Positions 8,340 through 21,059 are shown, counted from the stretch's first letter. The stretch is 64,000 bases of DNA from Crambe crambe (GCA_963924555.1 OZ004584.1:7191001-7255000), one strand, 5' to 3'. Translations and numbers: made by a program. The notes: generated from the letters alone by a model not told the origin.

Positions 8340-10740
8340 GAGGGCTGTATTGCTAGAGCTAAGGGGATAAACCATACAGCCCAGAGTGGTTGTGGTATAA
8401 TAACCTACCTTATTTGGGCATTATTATCATAAAACAGGGTATCACCCTGATAACCCTGTGGTTGTGCCTGTACTAGAAGTAGTAGTGCTTTAATCTTAAC
8501 CACAAGTAGGCTATAATAATGTTTGAATATCATAATCATAAAGTGATACTTCACATGTATTGTTGAATGGAGAGCTATACAAGGTTAGGTAGCTGAAATG
8601 TTCCACTCCATGCAGTTAGAAGCTATTTTAGCCTAGGGTAATGCTGCTAGCTCAGTGTGTGATAATCATGTGCACATACTAGAACTGATTGCTTAACCAT
8701 TAAAGTTAAGCAGATATCTACCCACTTTCTACAGTTGATAAGTCGAGTAGCTAGTGTGGCTAACATGTTGCTATGAGTTAGCAAATAGGTTATCTCTGCT
8801 TTAGGAGCTTCTGTACCAACCAACTGTTGGGTAAACTGCATACGCTCGATCATCCCCCTAGTGTGAGGCTCATGAATTACATGCTATACAACAGAAATTA
8901 ACCATTAGTTCAATGATATTACTATGAAGGGAAAACATTTATGCTAAATTGGATAAGTCTGTACTTTTTATATGTCATCAAAGTTATTCTGCCCTTCAAT
9001 AATAATCCCTATACATCACTGCCTCCCACCAAGCTTCATGTCAGTATAAAAGTGTTCTGCTTGGTTTAGGCAGTGATGTAGGGATTATTATTGAAGGCAG
9101 CATAATTTTGATGTTAGTTCACAGAAACTGCTAGCGTAAGGCATCACTATTCGGCCAGACTATTTTGCTCGTGCCGTATCGTCTTCACCGATGGTCGTCA
9201 AAGCCTCAAACAAGAACCATAAGGAAGATATTTCCTTCCTCTTTAACGACATATAAATCATTTCCCCCACAATTGGATAGAAATTTTGTAACACTGGATC
9301 TACTACAACATCAACTAAAGAATCAATAATCGTCCACCAATACCTATCTTCGACCACCCGTTGAAAATCTAATCGTCCACCCCAGTCTTTCTCTTTGCTC
9401 CCAATTGTATATCAGTAACTTGGTTGTGCTTTCATCTCTTCTTTTTGGTATTAATTTTCAAAATAATTATCATTGAAATAGCTAGCTACTTAGTTTCTAT
9501 AAAAATAATAAATCACTGCTATATTCAAACCTCCTCCCCCTTCATTAAGAGTACCCCTTCTTAACCACAATTAAATCTAACCTTCTTCTTCCTTCTATAG
9601 CAATTATGTACTAGCTAGCTACGACTTTTAGATTGTTCTGTGGTGGTATAGCTAGCTATCAAGTTTAAACTTTGAGAACTAGCTCAGTAAGCTACATCTG
9701 TGTATCACTTTTCAATCCCAAAAACCATTGGAGATGAACACGAGAGGTTTCTCTATAGATAAATCAATCATCTTGAGTAATAAGAGCTATAGCTACCTCA
9801 CTACTCAAAGTATATAGCTGGGTGAAGCTTGTGGTTACAGGTACAGGGTCGTCTTGAGTATGTCTGCAAGCTAAATAAAAAGCATATTATCCTTTCCCAA
9901 AATAGCTAGCTATGTAAAAAAGCAACCACGAATGTACGTAATAATGTTTCAACAAGACATTTCATGAAGCTTATTCAATCTCCAAGTCCAAACTCTTTCA
10001 GTATTGTAATGATAACAAAAACATGTTGCACCAATGCAGAAAAATAGCTACTTTGCTTTCAATCTCCAAGTTACCCATCACTGGGTCAGGGTATCTTGCA
10101 TGATGGGACTATTTGACTTTTAGCTATATGCTCCCTATGCAATTTGTAGAGAAATTATTCAATATGACTTAGATCTTAGAGCTACAGTGACTAGGACCTA
10201 TAGATCACCAGTTCACTACCGATAACAATAGCAGCACACAGCAACAACAGTAACAAATAAAATTGCAGAAAGCTAAAGGCCATCTTTATAATTATCTATA
10301 TCTACCTGTATACAAATTAGTTATATGCATGTTTATATGTATGGCTATATTATTTCAGGACTTGATCATTCAGATTCCCATGCAGAAAATAGATAACATG
10401 CAGATATTGGAAAGCCATGGCATGCATGCATGACAACTCTGTTTGTTTTGTATTTCATGGTTTAGTTTTCTATACCAAATTATCGTCCCAAAATAGCTAT
10501 AGTATAGCTACTGCAAACATTGATGCTGACTGAGTGCTGTTTATGAATTTATAACTCTTTCTCCCATCCCTAAAGCAAATTATGGCAGCTATATAGTTAT
10601 CTAAGGATATTATTTCAAAGTGCAGTGAAAGCATCCACATTCATTTTTCCACACAATGCCATTAAATTTTAGCTACACTAATTAAACTTTTGATTACAAA
10701 CAAAATTATTTACAGTATAACAGTCAGTATGTATGTAAAC
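8340..10740. other. Intergenic stretch, no supported gene
   Basis: AT-rich, with many AGCT runs. It contains an imperfect hairpin at 8974-9112 (CCTTCAATAATAATCCCTA paired with TAGGGATTATTATTGAAGG). A minus-strand frame at 9400-9160 (RVVEDRYWWTIIDSL) is open for about 80 codons but I cannot recognise it, see no splice context, and do not call it a gene. Confidence 0.5.
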
Positions 10741-10750
10741 AGTGTCATTG

Positions 10751-12924
10751 TTAGTTGCATGAAAGATATTTTCTTGATAAATAATTAGCCACTTCGTATT
10801 CTTCCATGTTTTTCAATGCATCAGTGATATCAGTCAAATTATGAGAGTTAATGGTGAAAAATAATTCAACTGTGGCTTCCAAGCACACTTCATTAGTATA
10901 ATCTTTGGAGAATTTAGGAATATTATCTGCAACAATTCCTAATTTAGTGGCAAACTCCCTCCACTTGTGAGCAATTGGTGAAAGATCATTCAAAAGGTTA
11001 ACAACAGAAATTCTTGCACTTTTCTGATCCATTTCTGTAATAATTAATAGCTAGTTACCCCACTATAACTTCAAGCAGCATAGCATTACAGCCAACCTGG
11101 TTTCAGTTGAATAAGTGATGTTGTGTTCTCCTCCAATGGAATCATGAATACATCATTGGGTGTGGTTATTTCAGTTGGTGTTGAAAGAGTGATCTCCCCA
11201 ATGTCCTCATAGGGATGATCAGGCTAGAAGTACAGAGAGTATTTAGCTAGCTAGCAGGCTGCATCTCTCTAGTTTGTAGCTACCTCATCATCTTTGATGA
11301 CAGCATATGCACTGTTCTGATGTGTATTTATCTCAGTAGCTGATGGTGCAGGTAGATCATGGTGTCTGGCTGGAAATTCAGTAAACCTCTGTTGTAGGAG
11401 TAGCTATTAGCAACAACATTAACAATAATAAAAACTGCATAGATTCAACCCATTAGCTACCTTTCCTTTCCTCTTGTAATGGAACCAAAGGCAGAAACAT
11501 AATGATGCACTTGATAGCAGCAGAATAACAACTGTGATGCTCAATACTGCAACATTCATTATTAAGATAATACTTAGTAGCTCCAACTACATGTATGTTA
11601 CCTATCATTGTTGTAATTATAGCATCTGTTACAGTATAAGAAGGAAAGCAATCATGTTAAAAAAAATTTTTTATAGTTATAGCTATAGCTATAGTGACTA
11701 ACTTGTTTGTGAGATCACCATATTATTATGAGTAGATCTGTAACTGTTATCAGTTGGGGAATATGTCACAATAAGTCTATTGGATACAGTTCCATCATCA
11801 GTTTCCATATAAATAATGTAATTGTTTACAGATTCATCAAAACATCTGCTACAATTATGGATACTTTCTCCATTCAAACTGATGAAATATTGCTGATTCA
11901 ACTCTGGAGTTACTTGTACTGGGCAGCTGCAGTTTGTGTTATCATAGTAATCAAAGTGGAGAGTTAGCTCTTGGAAGCACACAGATATCACCTGTATAAT
12001 AATTAAAATCAATCATTTACAGTAGACAAGCACCAATGTTAATACCAGTGATACATTCAGTTCAGAATTAATCCAACTTGCTCCATACAGTCGTATAATG
12101 CCTACATATATATAAAATAATTCAGTTTAATTATAATTAGCTAGCTAACTATTTCTATTACCATCATAAAATTCTACATTCCTCGGATCACTAGGAGCCC
12201 CTCGACCCACTACATTCACTGCTGTGACTATGAACTGATAGTGAAGCATCAGTCCAGAGTTGTTGGTAGGTATTGTGTAGTGAGGAGTCACAATGGAACA
12301 TTGTCCAAGGTGGTGAAGTGGAGTCCTCTCTCCCTCAGATATATTGTACACCTCCACACAGAATGTCATGTTTGGGTCAGTGTTAGTGATGTCCAGGGAG
12401 AAGGGAGGCTGCCAAGTCAGAGTGATGGAGGAACAGTTAGTGGTGATATTCACTTCTCTCACTTCATCAAGTATCCCTGCATGCAGTATAAATTGGATCA
12501 GCTAACACATGCATGGATCTCTGAGAGCTATACAGCTAGTTAGCTTTCCTTGAATGTGGAGTGTAATTAAGTCACCATAAATGGTACCAGAGCTTAAATT
12601 TCCTATATCACGTGCCATACACTGAACTGTAATATTTTCATTCTCTTCTGTACAGTTTATCTGAAATTCTTTGAATGATGTTTGCTCTCCAGTTATTATT
12701 GGTGAGGCAGTGATAGTCCATAGAATTGAAGGTAGAATTAGAGATGACGTATTCAAGTTGCAATGAAATTCAGCAGTTTGATTCAAACCACACACCACTA
12801 CTGATCCTTCATTGAATAGAATAATTAATGTAACGACTTTATTACTAGCTATACCTAGCTAGTTACCTTTTATTAGATTTGCACCATGCAGCAGCGAAAT
12901 GGTTATTAAATATCTTCCAGCCAT
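10751..12924 (-). CDS. Ig-FN3-TM-Death receptor A with ITAM-like tail
   Basis: Ten exons on the minus strand read in phase: 12924-12867, 12806-12549, 12476-12162, 12101-12046, 11991-11703, 11625-11602, 11546-11461, 11388-11284, 11223-11097, 11034-10751; 1602 nt, 533 aa. Order of parts: short hydrophobic N-terminus; Ig domain (~21-105, Cys in EFHCNLN and VQCMA); FN3 (~106-210, LTWQPP and YQFIVTAVNVVGRG); a Cys-rich module I cannot name (~211-325, NCSCPV, CSRCF); one transmembrane helix (~327-354) followed by HYKRKGK; tail; Death domain (~455-530, W-R-E-F-A-T-K-L-G-I and the terminal ALKNMEEYEVANYL). The tail has Y390-AVI and Y402-EDI with eight residues between, the spacing of an immunoreceptor activation motif. 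Ectodomain has many N-glycosylation sequons. All joins are GT-AG except the Ig/FN3 join, which is unresolved. Signalling roles are inference from the motifs. Confidence 0.8.
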
Positions 12925-13275
12925 AACTCCTCAGAGTATGCCAATTCAATTAAGGCCACTGTTAATTGTATTGCTGTTTCTGCTCCACAGGTACTTTCCC
13001 AGTTAGCGCGGGCGGGCGGTTGTCAATTGCCATTATGTCATTATTTTATTATTCAGCCATCGTTAAAAAAACCACAAAAATGTCTATAAATATATATGAT
13101 TACTAAGAACAGTGGCCTAAAGATCCTGCGGAAAGGCGGATATACATAGCAGCTATACATGATTTCTGGTTAACTTCCGCTGGATTCGAAAGCTTAATAG
13201 TAGCTACTCGGCTTCGAGGATTTCGTTATAGCATAGCTATAGCTAGCTATTTTGTTAAGCGATTTGCGGAGAGTT
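12925..13275. promoter_or_regulatory. Shared divergent promoter of receptors A and B
   Basis: The 351 bases between the two start codons are all that separates the head-to-head genes. The stretch holds a GC-rich box (GCGCGGGCGGGCGG, about 13007-13020) in otherwise AT-rich DNA and an AT-rich segment (ATAAATATATATGA) near 13086. No TATA box in a standard position is evident. Co-regulation is inference from the arrangement. Confidence 0.5.
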
Positions 13276-16200
13276 ATGGCTGGAAGACATCTAATAGCTA
13301 TTGTTATACTGCTGTATGGTATAGATTTAGTAAAAGGTGTATAGTTAGCCAACTAGTAATAACCTAACTAAGCATTATGTATTCTATTCAATGAAGGATC
13401 AGTAGTGGTGTGTGGTTTGAATCAAACTGCTGAATTTCATTGCAACTTGAATACGTCATCTCTAATTCTACCTTCAATTCTATGGACTGTCACTGCCTCA
13501 CCAATAATAACTGGAGAGCAAACATCATTCAAAGAATTTCAGATAAACTGTACAGAAGAGAATGAAAATATTACAGTTCAGTGTATGGCACGTGATATAG
13601 GAAATTTAAGCTCTGGTACCATTTATGGTGACTTAATTACACTCCACATTCAAGGAAAGTTAACTAGCTATATAGCTCTCAGAGATCCATGCATGTATTA
13701 GCTGATCCAATTTATACTGCATGCAGGGATACTTGATAAAGTGAGAGAAGTGAATATCACCACTAACTGTTCCTCCATCACTCTGACTTGGCAGCCTCCC
13801 TTCTCCCTGGACATCCCTAATATTGACCCAGATATGACATTCTGTGTGGAGGTGTACAATATATCTGAGGGAGAGAGGACTCCACTTCACCACCTTGGAC
13901 GATGCTGCATTGTGACTCCTCACTACACAATACCTACCAACAACTCTGGACTGATGCTTCACTATCAGTTCATAGTCACAGCAGTGAATGTAGTAGGTCG
14001 AGGGGCTTCTAGTGATCCAAGGAGTGTAGAATTTTATGATGGTAATAGAAAATAAAATCATTAACATTACAATTAAACCAAACAAATTTTAGGCATCATA
14101 CAATTGTATGGAGCGAGTTGGATTAATTCTGAACTGGAGCTAAATATATCACTGGTATTAATAATGGTGTTTATATAATTGTAACTATACACTATTGAAC
14201 TATTATGCAGCTGATATCTGTGTGCTTCCAAGAGCTAACTCTCCACTTTGATTACTATGATAGCACAAACTGCAGCTGCCCAGTACAAATAACCCCTGAG
14301 TTGAATCAGCTCATTTTGAATGGCAAGAGTATCCATAACTGTAGCAGATGTCTTGATGCATCTGTAAACAATTACACTATTTATATGAAAACTGATGGTG
14401 GAACTGTATCCAATAGTCTTATTGTGATGTATTCAATAGATAACATCATGACGACACAAACACATATGACAAGTAAGGCTGTGCAGTATCATAAGTATAC
14501 ATGTATAGCTTTATCAGCTATTTCTATCCTCATAGGTATGGCTTCTCCCATAATAATAATAGTCACTGCAGCACTTGCAGGTGGAACAGGTGAATGAAAC
14601 TGAGTACAGGGATGGTGGCTCAGTTTTCAAAGGGGGGAGGGGGCAGGTATAGTTGGAGCCAGCTCTTCCCTCTCTGGGTGCTCTTTGTGCGTATCCTTAT
14701 TCGTAATTATATATCAGCATGGACTCTTCTTGATAATTATACAACACGTTTATTCAGTTTTTTTGGTTGTAGTTGTGACTGAATAAAAGTAGCAAGTAGC
14801 TAGCTAGTCATAATTTTGATTTCCTTCTTATAGGACTTATTCTGCTGCTATCTGCATCCAGCTACTATTTCCATCATAGAAAGGGGAAAAAATTGGTATA
14901 GTATTTAGCTGTAGCTACTGTCCAAAAATGATTTATCATTATCTTGAGCTAGCCCTCTGTGGCCATGACTCTTGTATTGTACTATAGCTATTAGTTAACT
15001 TCCCATTATATCATTAGCTACATGCAGAGAAATGTGATGTCATCGTTGATATATTATTTGGTTAAAAATAGGTAATCAGTGCTAACTTGTACACAGAAGT
15101 CAATATGGTGGAAGTAGTGAGTTCAGAGCTATAACAGAAGTATAATGTTTGATGATGCACATGTAGAATAATATTATACACAGTGATTCTGAAACTCATA
15201 ACACAAACTTGAATCAACCAACATATTGGCCAAATCATCCTGACACAAATCCAACAGCAGAAAACCATTACACTGAAGTAAATGAATGGGGTAGCTACAC
15301 ATGAAGATATAAACTTCTTTTTTTTTTTAGCACCTCTCACGAGAACATTCTGATTCTAACTCACTTGTGATTGACTCAACATATTCTTTAGTAAAACCTG
15401 ATGACCCTCCAAGTAATAAAAATTTGAACGATGTCCAAGAAATCAGAGTTAGAATAAATAAATTGTATGTGTGTCTTACATTAATTTTATTAATACTCCA
15501 GGTCATTTATCCTTCAGAAGAGCCGGTTAAATCAGCAGCAATACATAATCCAGAGAATTCTCTAGCTGCAAAAAGTCTAGAAAATAAAACAATTCAAGAC
15601 CAAAAAGTAAGTTTAAAGACGTAACCCTGCTTATAGCTACCACTTTGTAACTATAATTATGGCATAATAAAAATAAAGGCAACTCAACATGGATCACATG
15701 AAATTCTTGCCACAAGCTCTGCTGCTTCAAGTAAAGAAAATAATGTTGCTCTTCGTCACACTACAGCTCACATCAAAAATGGAGTAATAATAATAAGCAA
15801 ATTGCTTATGGCTACCTTATAGCTATTATATAAATTATATAGGTTATTTATTCCCAAGTTGAGGTTGCAAAATCAACAGTAGATGTGATAAAGATACATG
15901 ATGTCATATATTCTGATATAATCGCAAAACCAGCAAAAACAGAAATAAAAACAGCAGGTATCATTATAAAAATTATTGTAGTAATTCATCAATGAACAAA
16001 TTTCTATTTTAATAGAAGTAAAGGTTCATTCAACACCTCTAACATCTGATAATGTGTACCATGACTTACATTCCATTGCTGGAAAGTGGAGTGAGTTTGC
16101 ACTGAGAATAGGAATTGATGAGGATCTTGAAGATGAGATATTCACTAACAATGAAACCAATGAAGCATGTTTGCAGGAGACCTTGGAATACTTCTTCAAG

Positions 16201-16305
16201 AAAAGAGCTCCTTTCAAAGAACTTACTGATGCTCTATGTCACATTGAAGAGTATGAGTTGGCAAATATTTTATCTAAGAAATATACAGCCACCCAAGCAA
16301 AATAA
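13276..16305 (+). CDS. Ig-FN3-TM-Death receptor B with ITIM-like tail
   Basis: Twelve exons in consistent phase: 13276-13336, 13397-13654, 13727-14041, 14093-14154, 14211-14472, 14536-14589, 14834-14895, 15331-15447, 15502-15606, 15679-15783, 15843-15957, 16016-16305; 1806 nt, 601 aa. The signal peptide (LIAIVILLYGI), Ig and FN3 exons are almost the same as in receptor A, including exon lengths of 258 and 315. The transmembrane helix (~322-350, PIIIIVTAALAGG) and tail differ. The longer tail has Y376 (STYSLV), Y400 (VIYPSEE), Y470 (VIYSQV) and Y490 (VIYSDI); the first, third and fourth fit the [S/I/V/L]xYxx[I/V/L] inhibitory-motif pattern. The C-terminal Death domain (~520-598) has KWSEFALRIGI and ALCHIEEYELANIL. 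The acceptors before exons 10 and 12 and the donor of exon 8 are weak. Divergent with A across a 351-bp promoter. Confidence 0.8.
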
Positions 16306-18423
16306 ATGGCATGTCTGTGGCTATAACTACAGTGATTGTATATTATTTTGTGGACTAATACTTTCCCAAAATTATTACATCTGTGTCATAGCTAGATAGT
16401 TTACAAATAGCTAGTTTTTTGCCATTAACATGACCTCAATAATGAAAGCAATAACTTATTTCAAGGTAAGCATGGACATAAATAAGTGCATGCATATAAT
16501 TATGTACAAGTGAGCGCAAAAAATTTCAAAATGAAGTAGGGATAAAATTTAGCTGCATTATTACTATTCCTATCACTCCTAGCCCTCCTAATTTCAATGG
16601 CCAACCACACCTATATCCTATTTCTCTCCCCTATAAGCGAGTCAAGTAACCCCTTACCTGTACCCACAGGAAGAGTTTTTAGTTTATACAGTAGTCCTAT
16701 GAACTTTAACCTGCCATCCCTACTTAGAGAATGTGCTACTGCCATCCCTACTTAGAGAGTGCTAGTGCACTCTAGCTAGTCTACATCCTGCACACATGCA
16801 CACTATTGATACATAATATTCTCTAGTCATAAACTACAGCAGTGTTTAGCTATACCTACTATAGACAGATACGTAGCTAATGTTATGAATACGATGAATT
16901 CCCAAATTGATAATTGCATGGTATTGATGTAGCTACAGGATCATATGGTATAAATTTAACCTTGGTCTTCCAGAAGCAAAATACAGTTTGTCATGTCTAG
17001 CTACCATGTAGTGATAGAATTTCATATAATAATGAAATACTAAACTCAAAAGGACTGAGTCATATAGCATGATGCTTCAGTCATTGCATTAATTATCAAG
17101 GGCCAACCACATACCAATTACCAAGTAGAAAAACTGTAAAAGAAACCAGCTAACCAAGAAGTGAAACCAGTTTTAGATGATTAGACTACGTACATCTAAT
17201 TATCTAAGGAATAATTCAGTGAGCTGACTCTCAGGTCATGACTCATTGAAATTGTAAATATAGTTAGAACATGGGTGCCACGTAAACCCACCCTTTCCCC
17301 CCCAATCAAGCCCTACCCAATGTGCTAACGCTTTGGCATAGGGTTGTGGCCAGCAACTAGTGCACTAGTACTGGAGTTTTAAATAGGTTTGCCTACTTTC
17401 TTTCCTTTCTTTCCTTTCTTTTGGATGTATTTTTGGTCCAGTGATACTTGGCCCACAGCTACAACCCGAAGTTATGTCTAACAACAGACTCACATACATG
17501 ATTCCCTCCAAGGGTGGGTGCCCTGTTACACTAATCAGTTGAATCGCCAATCCACCAGAAGTCCTGCCATAATACTAATTTTATGAGAATATAAACAGAA
17601 TTACTGCAAACTCAGCATAAATTACCATAGCTGTTTTAGTGTGAGAGGCTGAGAGTGCACCTGATCCAAGAAAGTACCTGGTCAAATTTCATTTCTCCAT
17701 GAATTAGGAATTTGAATTGATAGTGCTAAGATGTATCATTCCTGCCTGCAAATTTGTTTTGTTCTGAAAATTTTCTTGTGATGCAAATTCCTATGAAATT
17801 ACCTCCAATAATGTCATTTTATTGCAAGACCCCAAGAAGACATTTCTACAACATTTATTCTTTCCTGAGCCTAAGATTCATGTGATATTGCTCCACACTA
17901 TAAACAAAGGGCTATAGTTAAGCTTCCATTCAAGTTTCAGACACCTTTTATGAGTAGGCACTGAGTTTTTGCTGAAAAAGGTAAGCGAATGATCACCAAC
18001 CTTTCATTTAGTAAGTATCAAAAATTAAGCAGCAAAATACAGTAATGTTAAATGCCACTCCATTGACCTAGTACAAGCCACCAGACAGGAAGCGATCACG
18101 TAATTAACTCGTCTTAGTGTAAACCGAGTATGGCAGCAAAGAAGTCAGAAATTGTGTTTGATCTTTGCTTTATTGGAACAAGTTTGTTTTTTGATATAGC
18201 TAAGCCATGAACATTTATCGAGTCAATGCATGTCTTACACTGAACAGGAGAAATGGTTTTTGATCAGCCATGATTTCATGCACTGAGAATCTATTTAAAA
18301 AGGTCTAGAGGTTGTTAAAATTGCTTTCAGAAGTCATGATAGCCATAAGTGGAGAGTAACCAGCACACACCAACACACCTAGTACCTGCTTCTTTAATTA
18401 AGGAATAAAAATTGCGCCCATTA
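16306..18423. other. Intergenic; foldback end and hairpin repeat fragments
   Basis: At about 16506-16545 there is a lone foldback end (ACAAGTGAGCGCAAAAAATT, then GAAGTAGGGATA). At 16670-16775 there is a short copy of the hairpin-ended repeat with its last segment doubled (CATCCCTACTTAGAGA twice). A short phrase at 17268-17280 (TAGTTAGAACATGGGTGCCA) is shared with 7305-7325. No coding frame is supported in the rest. Confidence 0.5.
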
Positions 18424-18686
18424 CAGTGGTTTTACCCAATCTTGCAAAAATTGGTCGTCAGGCGTCATCCGTATACGCATGCGCACTGCTTGAATTTTGA
18501 AATTGCACTCAGATTTGGAAAGAACTTTAGAGAAGTAAGCTTTGAAGAGCTAGCTAGTGACTGTCCTGGTTTAGTTCTAACCTACTAGCATGCCACTCAC
18601 CTTCTCCGGTAAGATTTTCGAGGCTCAAAGTCGAGCATGCGCGAGAATGCACACTCAGCATTTTGCAAGATTGAGTAAAACCACTG
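18424..18686. mobile_element. CAGTGG MITE (Tc1/mariner-like), 263 bp
   Basis: TA on both sides; ends CAGTGGTTTTACCCAATCTT and AAGATTGAGTAAAACCACTG. The ends resemble those of the CAGCGG MITEs at 5.8-6.8 kb, so they may share a mobilising transposase. Non-coding. Confidence 0.75.
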
Positions 18687-18741
18687 TACGTCACTTCCGG
18701 CTTATTATTTAACCCCTCTGCACACATGCCCAGTGATTGAC

Positions 18742-19859
18742 CATAGATATACTAGACTACGTACACAGGATTGGAAACAGGTCACGTGCGCCCATAACGA
18801 AAATACTGACAATCCGTGTAGGCAGCTGTTCGTGCTAAATTGCTCCAAACAAACAGGGGAGGAGAAGTAGTGTGCCAAATTTCTGCTAAACTATAGCCAA
18901 TTGGTAAGTTCAAAGAATGCAAAGAGTGGGCTAGTATAGTGTTAAACAAGCATAGTTCTTAAAAAGGCTGGTTTCTCAAGTGTTAGAGGGTATAATTGCG
19001 AGTAACAATGGTAGTTCGACTTTGTGGACCTCTGGAGCTTGGATATTAAAAGTATAGTCTCTTCTTTTCCACTAATCTGTTAGGTAGTGATCATTCATAT
19101 GTACATATGTATTTTTTAAAGGTGCCTGTAAAAAAATCATGTCAATGTTACTGTTTCTTCAGATTACTCATGGCTGGCTGTCAAGAAAAGCTATAGTAAA
19201 GAAGGATACTATAATGTAGCAACTAATACTGTCACTTTACACATATTTCCTTTCATGTTATAATAAGAAAATGATAATAACAAGTACTGATAGTGCACTG
19301 GTGAACATCCGATTCATCGAGCGATTTGTTGTGATATACTTGTTTTGGGGGATCAAGATGAAGAGTAAAGCTGCCCCAGTGTATCCTTTCCTGCCCCTGA
19401 TACAAGAAGGTATCTCATCTCAGAACAACAACATAGTGAAATGGCTTCTTACACCATCAATAGCAAATGGCATGCCATCTCCAGCCCTGCACAAAATTAA
19501 AACTACTTGAGTACATATGGTCAACTAGTATCCTTCATTTTATACCAAAAGTAAGGCAGCTAGACTTCTATTTTAGTAGTAGGAGTGCCACAAAACTTTT
19601 CAGTCACCTGCTTCCACGTTTTTCTTCCATAGCAACAGTAAATAGACTAAACTGACATGATAAACTACTACAGCTATAGGTCATTGAGCCTTTTCACTTA
19701 TAATCATAATTATTGCTGCGCTAAATACCTTGCCTTTCACCCTCTTTCTTATTTTGTGTAAGATTTCTCTGTTCGCCAGGTACCTACACGGATGGTCTAT
19801 AAATTCTACGCGCGCATGCCCTGTTTCCAATCCTGTGTACGTAGTCTAGTATATCTATG
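18742..19859. mobile_element. CATAGATA-end element, 1118 bp, complete
   Basis: Ends CATAGATATACTAGACTACG and its complement, followed inward by ACACAGGATTGGAAAC on both sides. Flanked by an exact 7-bp duplication GATTGAC (18735-18741, 19860-19866). No coding frame with recognisable content. It is collinear with the two flanks of the element at 31504-35416, which carries an added pogo element. Confidence 0.85.
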
Positions 19860-21059
19860 GATTGACCAATCTCTGCTTTACGTATACTAGCTACTGGCTC
19901 CTCCGCGTACTCCTCTCATTAACTAGTCTCAGCCCACTTATTTTTTTTTCTGAAAAAATAAGGGTCTAGTCTCGCGGGCCAGACTCTCACATGCAGAAGA
20001 GTCTGGTCAAACTCCTATACCGACTTTGTTCTGCTGAGTAAGCAGCAACGCGCACCGCGCATAAAAAATCGCGTCATGACTCAGTAGAAATTGTGCGAGC
20101 AAAAAGATGGCTCAAGATTTTTGGAAGCTATTCAAGAAGCCTAAAATTCTAATAAGCTCCTTCATAAAAGGACAATCACCATCGATTGCATGCAGCTAGA
20201 TCATAGATATACTAGACTACGTACACAGGATTGGAAACAGGGCATGCGCGCGTAGAATTTATAGACCATCCGTACCGTGTATAGGTACCTGGCGAACAGA
20301 GAAATCTTACACAAAATAAGAAAGAGGGTGAAAGGCAAGGTATTTAGCGCAGCAATAATTATGAAAAGGCTCAATGACCTATAGCTGTAGTAGTAGTGAT
20401 ACCGGATGCTAAGGTAGGCGGGGTCAATTTTTTATACGTAAAGATAATACTGCAGGACGGTGTTGCAGTGATTTCTGTTTCCCCGGGTTGCGTGTTTCCC
20501 CGCACATATAGCCCTAGGGAGGAATGTTTCCCAACGGGGGGTCAAAGGTCATCACAAAGTTTCCAGGGCTCGATGTTTCTTTGGTTCTTGCTTGCGGCGC
20601 TGCATCAGAGGTCCTAGCCAGCATTTAGTTGTAGTTTTCTCTCTGACAGGTATGTAGCTAGAGCATGCATGAGCTATGTACACTTACCAGTCATGTTTAA
20701 TATTTGGTCCTGCCAGTGGTCCATAGCAATTGGCCTATGACTGCTGTCATCTCAGGTATCTATAGCTGCATCTAGTCCAGACACATTAATTTTTTATCAA
20801 GGAGTGATAATGTAGGATTATAGAACCAGACACTCAAGAGCAACTGGTCTCAAAATAAGAAATGTAACGTACTTGAAGTGATGGAGACTAGAATAACCAG
20901 TCTTCTCTTACAGCACAGTTCCTACTGTGGCCAGGGATCATAACTAGCTATGATAATTGTAGTAGGCGATGACTATAAGATTAGGCACATTAAAATATAT
21001 AAACCATAAAAATTATATCATTTTCCAAACCATGGTTATCTCCTACACACCCTCGATAT

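Noticed and set aside
9160..9400. Minus-strand frame with RVVEDRYWWTIIDSL
   Set aside because: No family recognised, no start or splice support; kept only as a remark in the intergenic entry.
18742..19859. TA target for the CATAGATATAC element
   Set aside because: TA assignment would leave the exact 7-bp flanking match (GATTGAC) unexplained, and the same 7-bp pattern holds in three other insertions.
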